Assembly (NCBI RefSeq): GCF_000219625.1
Contig: NC_018211.1
Location: 1,550,001-1,614,000 of the forward strand
Source: Zymoseptoria tritici IPO323
Taxonomy: Eukaryota; Ascomycota; Dothideomycetes; Mycosphaerellales; Mycosphaerellaceae
DNA: 64,000 nucleotides
Reading direction: 5' to 3'
Part shown: positions 55,665 to 64,000 of the stretch, piece by piece
Numbering within the stretch: position 1 is the stretch's first letter
How the letters are laid out: every line of letters starts with the position of its first letter
Notes under the pieces: model-generated
Databases searched by the model: none
What the model saw: only the letters and a program-made list of their open reading frames with translations
Told to the model about the DNA's origin: nothing
Program-made: the position numbers and the translations under genes

Positions 55665-55689
55665 GGCCCCGTTTACTTGGCCGAGTATC
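55665..55689. repeat. Harbinger left terminal inverted repeat
   Basis: GGCCCCGTTTACTTGGCCGA at the left border. The inverse at the right border differs at two of 25 positions. Confidence 0.85.
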
Positions 55690-56129
55690 TAGTATCCTAC
55701 CGAGAATCTAAGAGCAAGAAGATTCTCTACTAGATTCTGCAGTATCGCCTTCTTTTAAGTAAACGGCTAGTATCCTAGTGAGTATCCGCTATAACCGATA
55801 TAGCTAGTCGCTAAGAAGTAGTTGTTAAACATCGCGTCTCGTAAATAGTGTATTATACGCGTGTATTGCACTACTCTTCTTCTACCTCGTTGTTACTATA
55901 GAGTCTAATAACGCTATTGCCGTCCTTATTATTACTACTCTTACTATTGTCGTCGTCTTACTATTCGTTCGTTACGTTCCTACGCTAGAGCGATAGTATA
56001 AACCCCCCGGTAAGCCTACTACCCTTATCGATCTGTACGCCGGTTAGAGCGAGATAAGGAAGTATCTATATAGCATAGATAATTACTATTATTAGACGAC
56101 TCGACTACGGCAGCCGGTGCTACGTACAT

Positions 56130-57268
56130 TAATTACGGAGATTAAGGAAAGAGGTAGTATAGGGCAGCGTAAGCCGAAGATTCGAATCGAAGAGTAGGTA
56201 GTAATATTCCTTAATACGATAGTATATAACCTCTTAGCGAGGGATATTCGGTCGAAATACTAGCATTCGTTACGAACAGGTCCTAAGATTATTAGTCGAA
56301 TCGCCGCGGCGATATATCGCATAGGTAATAACTATATAGTGTTGCTAAAGGTTAGTACGCCGCTCTATACTAAACTAAAGGAGCCTAAGTTTAGAGCCTT
56401 TAGAAGGATACTCGGTACAATCGATAGCACCTTTATTTATACTACTATGCCTAAGGAGCAATAAGGGGCGTAGATGTACCGGAAGAACTTTACCGCGTAG
56501 AATATTATAGCGGCGTACGACTTAGATTGCCGCTTCTTATATACGTTAGTCGGCTATAAAGGATTAGCGAACGATAGCACTATATTAAAGAAGGCGTACC
56601 GGTAGGGATTTACTATACCGTAAGGTCGATATTACCTCGCTAATAGCGGATACTCTACGACGGATAGGAGGGTGTTAGTACTATATTAGAAGACTCGGTA
56701 TTATCTACGCGAGTAGGTAGTAGTAGCATTACGGCCGGAAACGAGGGAAGAGTTATTTAATCTACGACATACTTAGTTAAGGAACTATATTAAACGCATC
56801 TTTAGTATCGTAAAGAAGCGCTTTAAGATTATCTACGATAGCCCTAATCTAGGCTATTCGATACTCGATTAGAAGCGCATCCTTATAGCCTATCTAATTG
56901 TCTATAACTTTATCCTCGACTATAGCTCGTAGCCTCTTAAATCCGAGGATCCGGAAATCTTCGAGAATAATAGTATAATCGGCAATCGGAGTATACGCGG
57001 CGGCGGCGGTATCGATACTAACGAGGACGAGGATAAAGGCGAGGACTACGAGTAGCTCTAGTTTTATAATAATATAGCCGAGGACATATAGTTATAATAT
57101 AAAGAGTAGTTAGAATCGTAGTTAAGAGTACTAGCCGGTGCGATAAAGGAAGAAGATAATTAGCTCGAAAGTTAGTAGGGTCTTAGTACGATTAACGAGG
57201 AGGACGAAGTAGGAGGGGTTAATACTGTTAATCCTAAGCTCAAATTTGAAGCTACGCTCCTTCCTAAA
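56130..57268 (+). pseudogene. RIP-riddled PIF/Harbinger transposase (DDE_Tnp_4 type)
   Basis: One plus-strand frame readable through TAG codons: LRTGPKIISRIAAAIYRI, then LGTIDSTFIYT (first catalytic Asp), NIIAAYDLDCRFLYTLVGYK, GLANDSTILKKAYR (second Asp), YYLANSGYS, and IKRIFSIVKKRFKI. The last block normally carries the catalytic Glu where Lys now stands, and YYLADxGY now reads Asn; both fit G-to-A changes. The C-terminus is acidic. The relic is inactive. The N-terminal boundary is approximate. Confidence 0.8.
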
Positions 57269-57388
57269 TAGGTAACTTTATTACCGAATGCGGCCGAATT
57301 CTTAAAACACCTCTATATAAATCGATAGTATAGCTCGTCCTACTACTTCTATACGGATTTAAGGTATCTTCGCTCCCGAATCGTCCTC

Positions 57389-57402
57389 TATACCGCCCTT
57401 TA
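57389..57402. repeat. 14-bp target duplication, left copy, of the nested insertion
   Basis: TATACCGCCCTTTA, repeated exactly at 58181-58194. Confidence 0.8.
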
Positions 57403-58180
57403 GACGGCCGAACAGACTGCACCTTTACGCGGTGGCCGTCGTAAGTACCTTCCTTAGAAGGGAAACTAAGACAGTCTGGAAGAAACCTCCTCGAAAACCT
57501 CTCGAATCCGCCCGAAATCCTTCTCGAAATCCGCCTCGAAACACGAGCTATAACAGAACAATAGTACGATTCGAACGAATAGCCCTCTACGCTACGAACG
57601 AGAAGAAGAAAGAAGTAGTCTACTCTGCCCTATACGCGCACCTCCTCGAAATCCGAATCGAAATCGTATGTCCCTTCTCTAGAGACTTCGTCGCCTTCAA
57701 AGGAAGTATATATGCACTTTAAAGAGCTAGAACTCGGTAGAATCTACAACTCTACGATTAACCTACGTAGCTATATGCGCTAGAAGGCGGCATATAGTTC
57801 TACAAAGGCATATTAAGGACAAGAGAAGGTAGCGAGTTAGACAGCTGCTTTTTGCGCCTTTGCGCTACATCGCCTTACGCTGCATCTCTTTCGAATTCGT
57901 AGCGTGTATGCGAAGCGGAAGGATCCGCTAAAAATTCTGCAAAAGCTTAGCGCGAAAATTCTGCAGCCTTAGGCTGCAACACTCGTTTAATTTCCTTTAT
58001 CTCGCATTTGTTTAAAGTCCTTTAGCATTGCCTTAGGTACGGGGTCTCCCCTAAGGTTAAAGAATACCGAAAAATCTAATTGTAACTAGATCTACTGCTT
58101 TGCCTTTATAGCAAAGCCGTCCTACATAGTCTTGGACTCCGAAAGGACGTAAATGGAACAAACAAACAAACAAACAACAA
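57403..58180 (+). mobile_element. Nested 778-bp retroposon-like insertion (SINE or LINE 3' fragment)
   Basis: It is flanked by a perfect 14-bp direct repeat and ends in an A-rich (AAAC)n tail (58156-58180), the hallmarks of target-primed reverse transcription. Unlike its host element it still contains CpA and TpG, so it arrived after the main RIP episode or escaped it. A 96-codon open frame (57432-57722) is basic and Arg/Glu-rich with no domain. No convincing Pol III A/B boxes were found, so SINE versus truncated LINE is undecided. Confidence 0.7.
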
Positions 58181-58194
58181 TATACCGCCCTTTA
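58181..58194. repeat. 14-bp target duplication, right copy, of the nested insertion
   Basis: TATACCGCCCTTTA directly after the (AAAC)n tail, identical to 57389-57402. Confidence 0.8.
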
Positions 58195-59510
58195 AAACCC
58201 CTACTAGCGTTAAGCTCGTTTTACCTTCGACTATCCGGAAATCGTCTTCCTTCTACAAACATTCTACTACTACTACTACCGCCGCTAATAGGCTAGTAAC
58301 CCTCGGAGACCGGTATTCCTATGTTTATAAGCGGCTAATGCTAATAAACATATTACTACGGAGGAGGCCGAAGCTACGTCTATTAAATAGCTAGCTACTT
58401 CTCGAGCTCGACTAGCTTCTATAGCATAGCGACGGCGATACTAGACTTCTACCGATTACGACCGAGATCCTCTAACAATACCGCTTTGTCCTTAAATAAT
58501 AGGTGCGTTATAAACTCCTCGACTATAATTATAGCGGTAACTAACTCTAGTGTATCCTACTCGCGCCGCGGAGGTAACGAAGATAATAAGGCCTAAGTTG
58601 CTCTAGCCTTACTACTACGTATCTAGCTATCGACCTTCTTAATTAATAGCTTTATTACACTAACGACAGCGTCCTTCTGTACCGCTATAGTAGAGGTATT
58701 AACCGCGCGGTAGACTCGCTTTATATCCTTCTTCTTAGCTATAGCTTTAGCTCTCTTCTTCTTATAGGCCTTCTTAGCGCGCTTAGCGAGTATTATCTTC
58801 CTATCCGTCTCTAATATCTTATCTAGATCTACGTTATCGGTGTCCTACTCCTCCGGCTCCTTATTATCGTCCTTATTATTACCGCTCTCGACTTCTACTA
58901 CTTCCCTCCCTTCGCTCGTAACTCTAAGATTAGTAGTAGTCGTAGCTTCGTTACTAGTCGCAATATTGTTACTAACGAGCTTATTTATTAGGTCGCGGTT
59001 AGCCGGCTCGCTCTCGATAAAAGGCGCGCACTTAGGATAATTAATAATATACTAGTACTCGACGTCTTCTAGCGTACGCGGCGGTAATATACTACTCTAT
59101 CTACTAATGTAGCAAAGGTAAGTTATCTAGTCCTTCTAGTTATACTTCGTCTTCTACTACTTACTCTTACTTATACGGCCTTTAAAGTTAATCTCGAACT
59201 CTATACTAATAGCGCGAGTAATAACTATATAGTCTTTAATCCTCTAGTTTTTACTAGGTGTCTACTTCCCTAGCCGCGCCTTTAATTTAAGTAGCTAGAA
59301 GGTTACTATCTCTAGCTTTAGCTCCTTAATTAAAGGGTATTTAGGGCTACTAACATCTTCGTCCTTAAGCTTCTTCTCCTTCGGCTTCTTCTACTTACCC
59401 TTAGCCTTACTCTTAACTAGCTCGTCCTTATTATTATCGCTCTCGTCGTCCTCGGCTAGGCGCTTCTTCGACTTCTTAGCTAGCGTCTTCGCTAGCGTCT
59501 TAGGTAGTAT
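58195..59510 (-). pseudogene. RIP-riddled second (accessory) ORF of the Harbinger element
   Basis: Minus-strand frame readable through TAG codons, with LKLEIVTF, KLKARLGK and a Lys-rich helical stretch (KIILAKRAKKAYKKKRAK). PIF/Harbinger elements carry a second gene encoding a Myb/SANT-like protein needed for transposition. Position and convergent orientation fit, but the Myb fold is not confirmed by eye. Boundaries approximate. Confidence 0.5.
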
Positions 59511-59875
59511 AGCTAGAGTAATAATAAGATAGTAGTATATATAATACGATACGCTCTAGCGACTACGAGATATACGATATCGATACGTATACGCGTTAGC
59601 TAATAGGAGGCTTCCGGAACGATAGATACATACTAGCTAAACCTTTAGAAGTACACGGACGGACGCTAAGAGCACCTACGAGAATCTAAGGTAGGTGCTC
59701 CGCCGGATTCTTAAGAATCTTCGTATATACCTACTATATTAAGGAAGCCGACAACACAACACTACTAAGGCCTAGATTCTCTAAATTCACGCTAGATTCT
59801 TATAAGAATCCGTGTTAACTAAGTAAACGCCGAGAATCCGAACGAGAATTACTAATTCTTAGTGAGAATCCACCG

Positions 59876-59900
59876 GATTCTCAGCCAAGTAAACGGGGCC
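59876..59900. repeat. Harbinger right terminal inverted repeat
   Basis: Ends GCCAAGTAAACGGGGCC at 59900, the inverse of the left border with two mismatches. Confidence 0.85.
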
Positions 59901-59903
59901 TAA
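59901..59903. repeat. TAA target-site duplication of the Harbinger element (right)
   Basis: TAA directly outside the right inverted repeat, matching 55662-55664. Confidence 0.8.
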
Positions 59904-61536
59904 GCACGAAGAGAAAGCCTCGCGAGCAGATGTTCTTATCATTCTCTTTATAGACCTGTCTCAAGCGCTCAAGGATGCACCGTTGAGCGCGAGCGCGAAC
60001 CAGGGCCTCATCTCCGCTCCTGGACCCAGCAGGGATGGTGCAAAGCGGTCAGCAGCGTCAGCTCATGCCGAAAGGGAATCCCCGACCAGACCATGTCGAG
60101 CCGCACGCCGAAGGTGAAAGGCTTCCATGCGGATCAGCTCTTCGGAGTCGCCCTAATGGTATGAACGAGAGTTTCCGGGACATGAGGTTGCAGCGCGCTG
60201 GAGCAGCGCTTTGCTGTTTAGGGTGATGTCCTCGCGAAGACATGCCAACGCACTAGGCATTTGAGGAGAAACGCCCCTCGGCCCATGGGGTCAACGCTGG
60301 CGTCTCGATAAGGTTCCGGCTAGAGTGAACTTCGCCGGCTCCTTCGGTCGGATCAAGCATTCCGGGATGAAGTCTATCAGCTGGTCAGGACAATGCTGAG
60401 ACTCTCATTCTGCAAACGTGAAGTCGAGAGAGAGACACGTACTTGACGTTGGCGTTTGCGCGGCAACACAGCCGCGCCATTGTTAGACATGTATCAATCT
60501 TCGGCATGCAATCCCCGCGTTCTAGGAGCACGCGAAAATATCGTGCGACGGAACTGGTATTGATGGAGGTGTGGGGCGATTCAGACCAAAGATCCGCCAC
60601 GTCCCCGGCCAACGAGATGCTTGTTCACACGCCAGGCGCTAAGTTATGTTCGCTGGCGTGTAGATTTAGACGTTACACTGCTTGGAGGCATCCCGCGGAC
60701 ACGCCAATACCTTCTGCTCTGGTTGGAGAGGCTTGCGTGCGGAAGGTGGACTGTCACTGGCAGTGCGGCTCAAGTAGGAAGCCGCCGACAACTTTGCTCT
60801 CCAAATCTGTCCGGCGAAAAGCCGAGACAGCGTTGGACGGTGCTGTGACTTCTCGTACTGTCGTACTTCCTCCATCTTCCGCGAGGCTGTGATGCTTCAA
60901 AGCTCACGCTCGATCGCAGCGGCCTCAGTCAAAAGTTTCCGATCCTCAGGATTCAGCACGCACAATCGCGAGCTCTGACTTCATGATCCTTGCCCGGCAG
61001 GCGACGGAATCACGGCATCGGTAGCACTGCCGCACGAGAGGACCAGGTTCATCCCCGGACAACTTCTCAGTTCATCATCATTTCAGAACCGCCAGGAGTC
61101 AAGCATGGTTTCCCAACGCATGTGATCGCAATTCCAACATGATACCGCGCTTACATCGGGACTCGAGTGGACTTCCGGACACCATCGCCATTGGCACCGC
61201 AACTGTTGAGAAAATTCTGCTGTTCGTATATGAGCTGAAGCTAATAGTCCCATCTAACGCTATTTTCCCGAGCCACGCAAGCACGCTACTGTGATAGAGC
61301 AACCAACCACTAGCGACGCACTAAAGATGCACTAAAAGTCTAGTTCCAACCACGATTCCTTGAGGAACAGGATGGACGGGCCAGCGCGTCCAAACGCAAA
61401 CTTCACATCGCGTTGACACGACACGCTTGACAATCATCGACTTTCGCTGCACGCAAGAACCACTGCTCGTCGACATACATTCCTTCCTTCAAGTCGTATC
61501 AGAAGATTGATTCAGCATCCTGAGGTCTGGAGAAGA
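59904..61536. other. Gene-free interval of about 1.6 kb right of the Harbinger element
   Basis: Base composition is normal, with CpA and TpG present, in sharp contrast to the element on its left. Overlapping open frames up to 149 residues on both strands carry no domain and no consistent splice extension. Before the Harbinger insertion this DNA was upstream of the MFS transporter gene, so displaced promoter sequence may lie at its left edge. Confidence 0.35.
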
Positions 61537-61766
61537 CTACTGTACCTTCACAGGCCGGGACACATCCTCCCGGTAGTCGGTGCCGGCCGCCGAATCCTTC
61601 CAAAATCCGGGCAGCGCCCATTTCTGCTCCGCGAAGAGGCGTACATACTTCTCATCTCCACGAGCTAGCTCAGCACTACTCCACGACCGCGGAGAGCTGC
61701 TCGCGTGCTCTCCTACCCCGTGAGCGACGGGTGTCCACTCATCCACATCGGTCCGAAGGCACTTGT
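61537..61766 (-). CDS. Possible small gene or terminal exon, unrecognised
   Basis: A minus-strand frame ending at 61537 reads DEWTPVAHGVGEHASSSPRS, then LARGDEKYVRLFAEQKWALP and GFWKDSAAGTDYREDV. The composition looks like a real soluble protein rather than a shadow frame. A CTCAG acceptor at 61767-61771 could begin this exon, but no start exon was found in the 112 bp before the malic enzyme stop, so the 5' end is unresolved. A possible donor (AAG/GTACAG) near the 3' end may extend it. No family recognised. Confidence 0.4.
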
Positions 61767-61878
61767 CTGAGATGAACGAACACTAGTTCGCAGCACTCAC
61801 ATGCGACATCCTATGATTCACCCTAGCTTCTGGGCAACCGTCGAACAAATGGTACTCATAACACAGAAACTTCTCGCA

Positions 61879-63681
61879 CTACCTCTTTTCCAGCTTGATG
61901 GGCCGATATTCCGCCTTCCACATCTGCTTTTCAATCCACTGATCCAACTCCTCATCGCTCTCCATCGGAATGCCCTCCTGCGTCGCCACCTTGCCTTTGA
62001 CCGCAGCTTTGATCACATTCCTCGCCACGCGCACACTGACCGCCCTCACATCTTCCACACCAGGTAATAATGGCGCCGTGGAATCTGTCCTCGCCGGTGC
62101 CATGGACGCTACGCCTTCCACTGCACCAACGAGCATTTCATCCGTGATCAACTTCGTGCGGCAGAGAATCGAACCAAGTCCGATGCCAGGAAAGACGACG
62201 CTGTTGTTGCATTCCGCGGGCTGGATCTCAACTTCCGCGCCGTCTTTACCCCATGGCCCTTTCACGGCGTCGAAAGGTGAGCCAGTAGCTACGAGGGCTT
62301 TTCCGTTCGTCCAAGTGAGGAGGTCTTTTGGGACGGCTTCGTGGAGGCGAGTTGGGTTCGACAGAGGCAAAACAACAGGTCGTTCAACGTGAGAGGCCAT
62401 TTCTTGGACAACGTCTTTCGTGAAAGCTCCGGGGACAGTGGAAGTGCCGATGAGGACGTTTGGCTTGACGTCTTTGACGACTCCTACAAGGGATGTGTCT
62501 TTGCCCTTCCACTCTGCCGCATCCCTGACGAAGCCTTTTTGCGCACTCGAGACGTCTACATCCGTGGTAAGAAGGCCGGGTTTGTCAATCAACCAGATCT
62601 GCTTTGCAGCCTCGTCTTTGTCAATCTTGCATTCTGCTGCGATGGCATTCCTCACTTGATCTGCGATGCCAATGCCCGCACTGCCTGATCCGAATATCAC
62701 CATACGAATGTCTTTGAGACTTTGACCGCTGACGTGAAAAGCGGCTGTGATCGCTGCCAGAGTCACGCATCCCGTTCCTTGAACATCATCGTTGAAGCAA
62801 GGTACTTCCGATCGATACTGGTCTAGGATTCGTCGAGCATTATCCAGGCCAAAGTCCTCGAAATGTAGCATTGCCTTGGGGAACCTTCGGCGTGCGCTTG
62901 ATACAAATGCCTCGATGAGCTTGTCGTACTGTTCACCTCTGACCCGCTTCTCGCGGAGACCGAGGTACAGCGGATCATTGAGATGTTCCTCGTTGTTGGT
63001 ACCGCAGTCAAGAACGACGGGCAATGTCCGGTTTGGATGAACGCCCGCACATACGGTCATCAAAACCAGCTTGGCGATGGAGATGAGGATCCCGCCTACG
63101 CCTTGATCTCCAATGCCGAGAATCTCCTCCCCGTCTGTGACCACAATATAGTCGATGTCATCGGGATTACCGCCGTTGGCTAGAGCTTGATCGACGTGAT
63201 CAATCTCGTGAATGTTGAGGAAGATGCCTTCTGGGCGTCGGAAGAGGGAGGAGTATCGTTGTATAGCTTCGCCCTCGGTAGGAGTGTAGATGATGCTGAA
63301 GACTTCGGAGAGATGATCCAGCACTAGTCGATAGTAGAGGACTTCATTCTGTTCTTTGAGTGATGTCAGGAATGTGTTGCGTGCTAGATCGTTGTCCCGG
63401 CTTTGGTATTGATGCCATGCTCGCTGGAGCTGCTGATCGAGCGTGTGGACCGACGTTGGAAGGAGTGCAGTGAGACCGAGTACTCTTCGCTCGTCGGCTG
63501 GAAATGCAGTACCTTTGTTTAGGTAGGGTGTATTTAAGAGTTCGACTCCGGTGTAAGGTGTGCGTATTGGTCCTTCTGCGTGGAGTGGAGCGGCCATGTT
63601 GGATGTTGAGGTGTATCTAATTGGACGGGAGATCTTGGCGATGTTTTTCGTCTTCAGCCTATTCAATTGCCTTGCGAGCAT
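61879..63681 (-). CDS. Malic enzyme, NAD(P)-dependent, mitochondrial type
   Basis: Single exon, 600 aa from ATG 63681. The first 30 residues (LARQLNRLKTKNIAKISR) are basic and Ser/Thr-rich, a likely mitochondrial presequence; an ATG at residue 30 (MAAPLHAEGP) could give a cytosolic form. Family blocks: IIYTPTEGEAIQRYSSLFRR, TDGEEILGIGDQGVGGI, the metal-binding HFEDFGLDNARRIL, FNDDVQGTGCVTLAAI, and the Rossmann motif FGSGSAGIGIAD. It catalyses oxidative decarboxylation of malate to pyruvate, supplying mitochondrial pyruvate and NAD(P)H. Cofactor preference cannot be told from the motifs alone. Confidence 0.95.
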   Translation of the reverse strand: MLARQLNRLKTKNIAKISRPIRYTSTSNMAAPLHAEGPIRTPYTGVELLNTPYLNKGTAFPADERRVLGLTALLPTSVHTLDQQLQRAWHQYQSRDNDLARNTFLTSLKEQNEVLYYRLVLDHLSEVFSIIYTPTEGEAIQRYSSLFRRPEGIFLNIHEIDHVDQALANGGNPDDIDYIVVTDGEEILGIGDQGVGGILISIAKLVLMTVCAGVHPNRTLPVVLDCGTNNEEHLNDPLYLGLREKRVRGEQYDKLIEAFVSSARRRFPKAMLHFEDFGLDNARRILDQYRSEVPCFNDDVQGTGCVTLAAITAAFHVSGQSLKDIRMVIFGSGSAGIGIADQVRNAIAAECKIDKDEAAKQIWLIDKPGLLTTDVDVSSAQKGFVRDAAEWKGKDTSLVGVVKDVKPNVLIGTSTVPGAFTKDVVQEMASHVERPVVLPLSNPTRLHEAVPKDLLTWTNGKALVATGSPFDAVKGPWGKDGAEVEIQPAECNNSVVFPGIGLGSILCRTKLITDEMLVGAVEGVASMAPARTDSTAPLLPGVEDVRAVSVRVARNVIKAAVKGKVATQEGIPMESDEELDQWIEKQMWKAEYRPIKLEKR

Positions 63682-63907
63682 TACAGCCAACCTGGAAGTT
63701 AGACGAAATCTCGACGTTTCACATGAGTAGCAAGGATGCCGATACTTATTGGATGTTCGCGCCCGATCGGCCGATGACGCAGCATGTTTGCATCCTGAAA
63801 TCCTCCTTCCTCCGAAGGATTTAACGAAGAAGTCGTATATATGAGCCGAGACTCAACTCTTGAGATCTCTCTTCCGTCGCGCCACATCCATCAGAGCGAC
63901 ACTAGGT

Positions 63908-64000
63908 ATGGCCGTAAATGCGACCGCCGGAAGCTTTCCAACTCCAGGGCTGGAAGAAACACTCACACACCCCTGGCTGAGCACCATCTCCCAGCACATC
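63908..64000 (+). CDS. Possible start of another gene, cut by the window edge
   Basis: ATG at 63908 opens 31 codons without a stop to the window end (MAVNATAGSFPTPGLEETLT...). It is divergent from the malic enzyme, with about 226 bp between starts. Too short to identify; the frame may be chance. Confidence 0.3.
   Translation, partial: MAVNATAGSFPTPGLEETLTHPWLSTISQHI

Larger units (their letters stand above)
55665..59900. mobile_element. PIF/Harbinger DNA transposon, complete but RIP-mutated (4,236 bp)
   Basis: Inverted repeats of about 25 bp start GGCCCCGTTTACTTGGC at both ends with two mismatches, and the TAA target duplication is intact. Subterminal regions are packed with AGATTCT/GAGAATC motifs, candidate transposase-binding sites. 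Contents: a plus-strand DDE_Tnp_4-type transposase relic (about 56130-57268), a convergent minus-strand second relic (about 58195-59510), and a nested younger insertion (57403-58180). CpA/TpG depletion marks RIP, except in the nested insertion. The element lies in the upstream region of the MFS gene. Confidence 0.9.

Noticed and set aside
57432..57722. 96-codon open frame in the nested insertion
   Set aside because: Arg/Glu-rich with no recognisable domain; kept only as a note in the insertion, not called as a gene.

Overview
The window is genomic DNA of a filamentous ascomycete (Pezizomycotina, most likely Dothideomycetes). Genes carry 41-96 nt introns with GTRNGT donors, CTRAY branch sites and YAG acceptors. 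The families are typical of these fungi (HET domain, DUF4048, YDR124W-like helical bundle, ABCC transporters, mitochondrial PGS1/TIM22/NDUFA12). Two long blocks are almost devoid of CpA/TpG, the footprint of repeat-induced point mutation (RIP). The class is an inference from overall character. Exon models were derived by hand; nearly all coding genes close in frame across every exon.

Region 1 (1-38,400) is a gene-rich housekeeping block: partial Q-rich protein, F-box-like protein, SAC3/GANP mRNA-export factor, YDR124W-like protein, two tandem ABCC transporters (YCF1-like with 11 exons, YBT1-like without introns) flanking a small membrane protein, NDUFA12 and PGS1 divergent from a 178-bp promoter, a disordered coiled-coil protein, DUF4048 protein, TIM22, HET protein, BTB protein and TRM6. 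Several products act in mitochondria (NDUFA12, PGS1, TIM22, malic enzyme at the right edge), but they are not an operon.

Region 2 (38,400-60,000) is an accessory compartment. It holds a small secreted cysteine-rich protein gene with a TATA box, then an 11,650-bp RIP-riddled DNA element (40,915-52,564). This element has 20-bp terminal inverted repeats, subterminal palindromes and a 7-bp target duplication (TGTGCAC). It carries relics of a RecQ/DEAD-type helicase, a DUF6589-type protein and an unrecognised protein. It sits inside a host coding sequence: removing the element and one target copy joins 52,875-52,565 to 40,907-40,484 as one uninterrupted 245-codon frame. Next comes an MFS sugar-type transporter, then a complete RIP-mutated PIF/Harbinger element (55,665-59,900, TAA target duplication) inserted 89 bp upstream of the transporter start codon. 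Nested inside it is a younger 778-bp retroposon-like insertion with a 14-bp target duplication and an (AAAC)n tail.

Region 3 (60,000-64,000) has about 1.6 kb without a recognisable gene, a possible small gene, an NAD(P)-malic enzyme and perhaps the start of another gene at the right edge.

The strongest candidate for something undescribed is the helicase/DUF6589 element and its precise insertion into a gene whose two halves are still readable.
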